Assembly: GCA_021788515.1 (NCBI GenBank)
Contig: JAJYKN010000058.1
Coordinates: 1 to 6,893, forward strand
Direction: 5' to 3'
Source of the DNA: Nitrospirota bacterium
GTDB taxonomy: Bacteria > Nitrospirota > UBA9217
DNA: 6,893 nucleotides
Translations under genes and position numbers: made by a program
Shown here: positions 6,877-6,893 of the stretch, piece by piece
How positions within the stretch are numbered: position 1 is the first letter of the stretch
Layout: every line of letters starts with the position of its first letter
Notes under the pieces: model-generated
Database searches by the model: none
What the model was told of the DNA's origin: nothing
The model's input: the letters and a program-made list of their open reading frames with translations, nothing else

Positions 6877-6893
6877 GAAAGCAAGGCAATCAC

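Noticed and set aside
6701..6889. Minus-strand open frame of 62 codons upstream of the lipoprotein gene
   Set aside because: It uses a TTG start without a ribosome binding site and spans the promoter-like TATAAT and the leader of the lipoprotein gene.

Overview
The window is a stretch of chromosome from a Gram-negative, signalling-rich bacterium. It is moderately GC-rich in the genes and clearly more AT-rich between them. Several things suggest a Desulfobacterota (Geobacter/Syntrophus-like) or Nitrospirota-type environmental bacterium: a kinase built from many PAS domains ending in a receiver domain, a kinase with a 7TM-type sensor, a conserved protein with the HQCxxCPL pattern I associate with such genomes, and a predicted outer-membrane lipoprotein. 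This placement is an inference from gene style; no marker gene is present.

Layout. (1) Positions 3-1430 (+) hold the 3' part of a membrane-bound sensor histidine kinase (last membrane helices, PAS, HisKA, HATPase); its 5' end lies outside the window. (2) A near-consensus sigma-70 promoter at 1453-1481 drives a short-leader gene, 1512-2210 (+), encoding a 232-residue conserved protein of unknown function with a Cys cluster. A probable intrinsic terminator follows at 2225-2246. (3) An AT-rich, gene-free region (2247-2549) with candidate promoters and small inverted repeats precedes a large soluble hybrid histidine kinase, 2550-5621 (+), with five PAS domains, HisKA, HATPase and a C-terminal receiver. 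(4) A single-domain EamA/DMT-type membrane protein, 5663-6076 (+), follows after 41 bases and is probably cotranscribed. (5) A convergent gene, 6159-6704 (-), encodes an unrecognised small lipoprotein with its own promoter near 6765-6770. The right edge (about 6801-6876) carries short degenerate repeats.

How it fits together. Two sensor kinases of different design (one in the membrane, one cytosolic) flank a Cys-containing protein of unknown role. No DNA-binding response regulator is visible, so the outputs of both kinases must be elsewhere. There is no CRISPR array, tRNA, rRNA, transposase or phage gene. I see no clear new multi-gene system. The most interesting items are the strongly promoted Cys-cluster protein and the Cys/His-bearing fifth PAS domain of the hybrid kinase.
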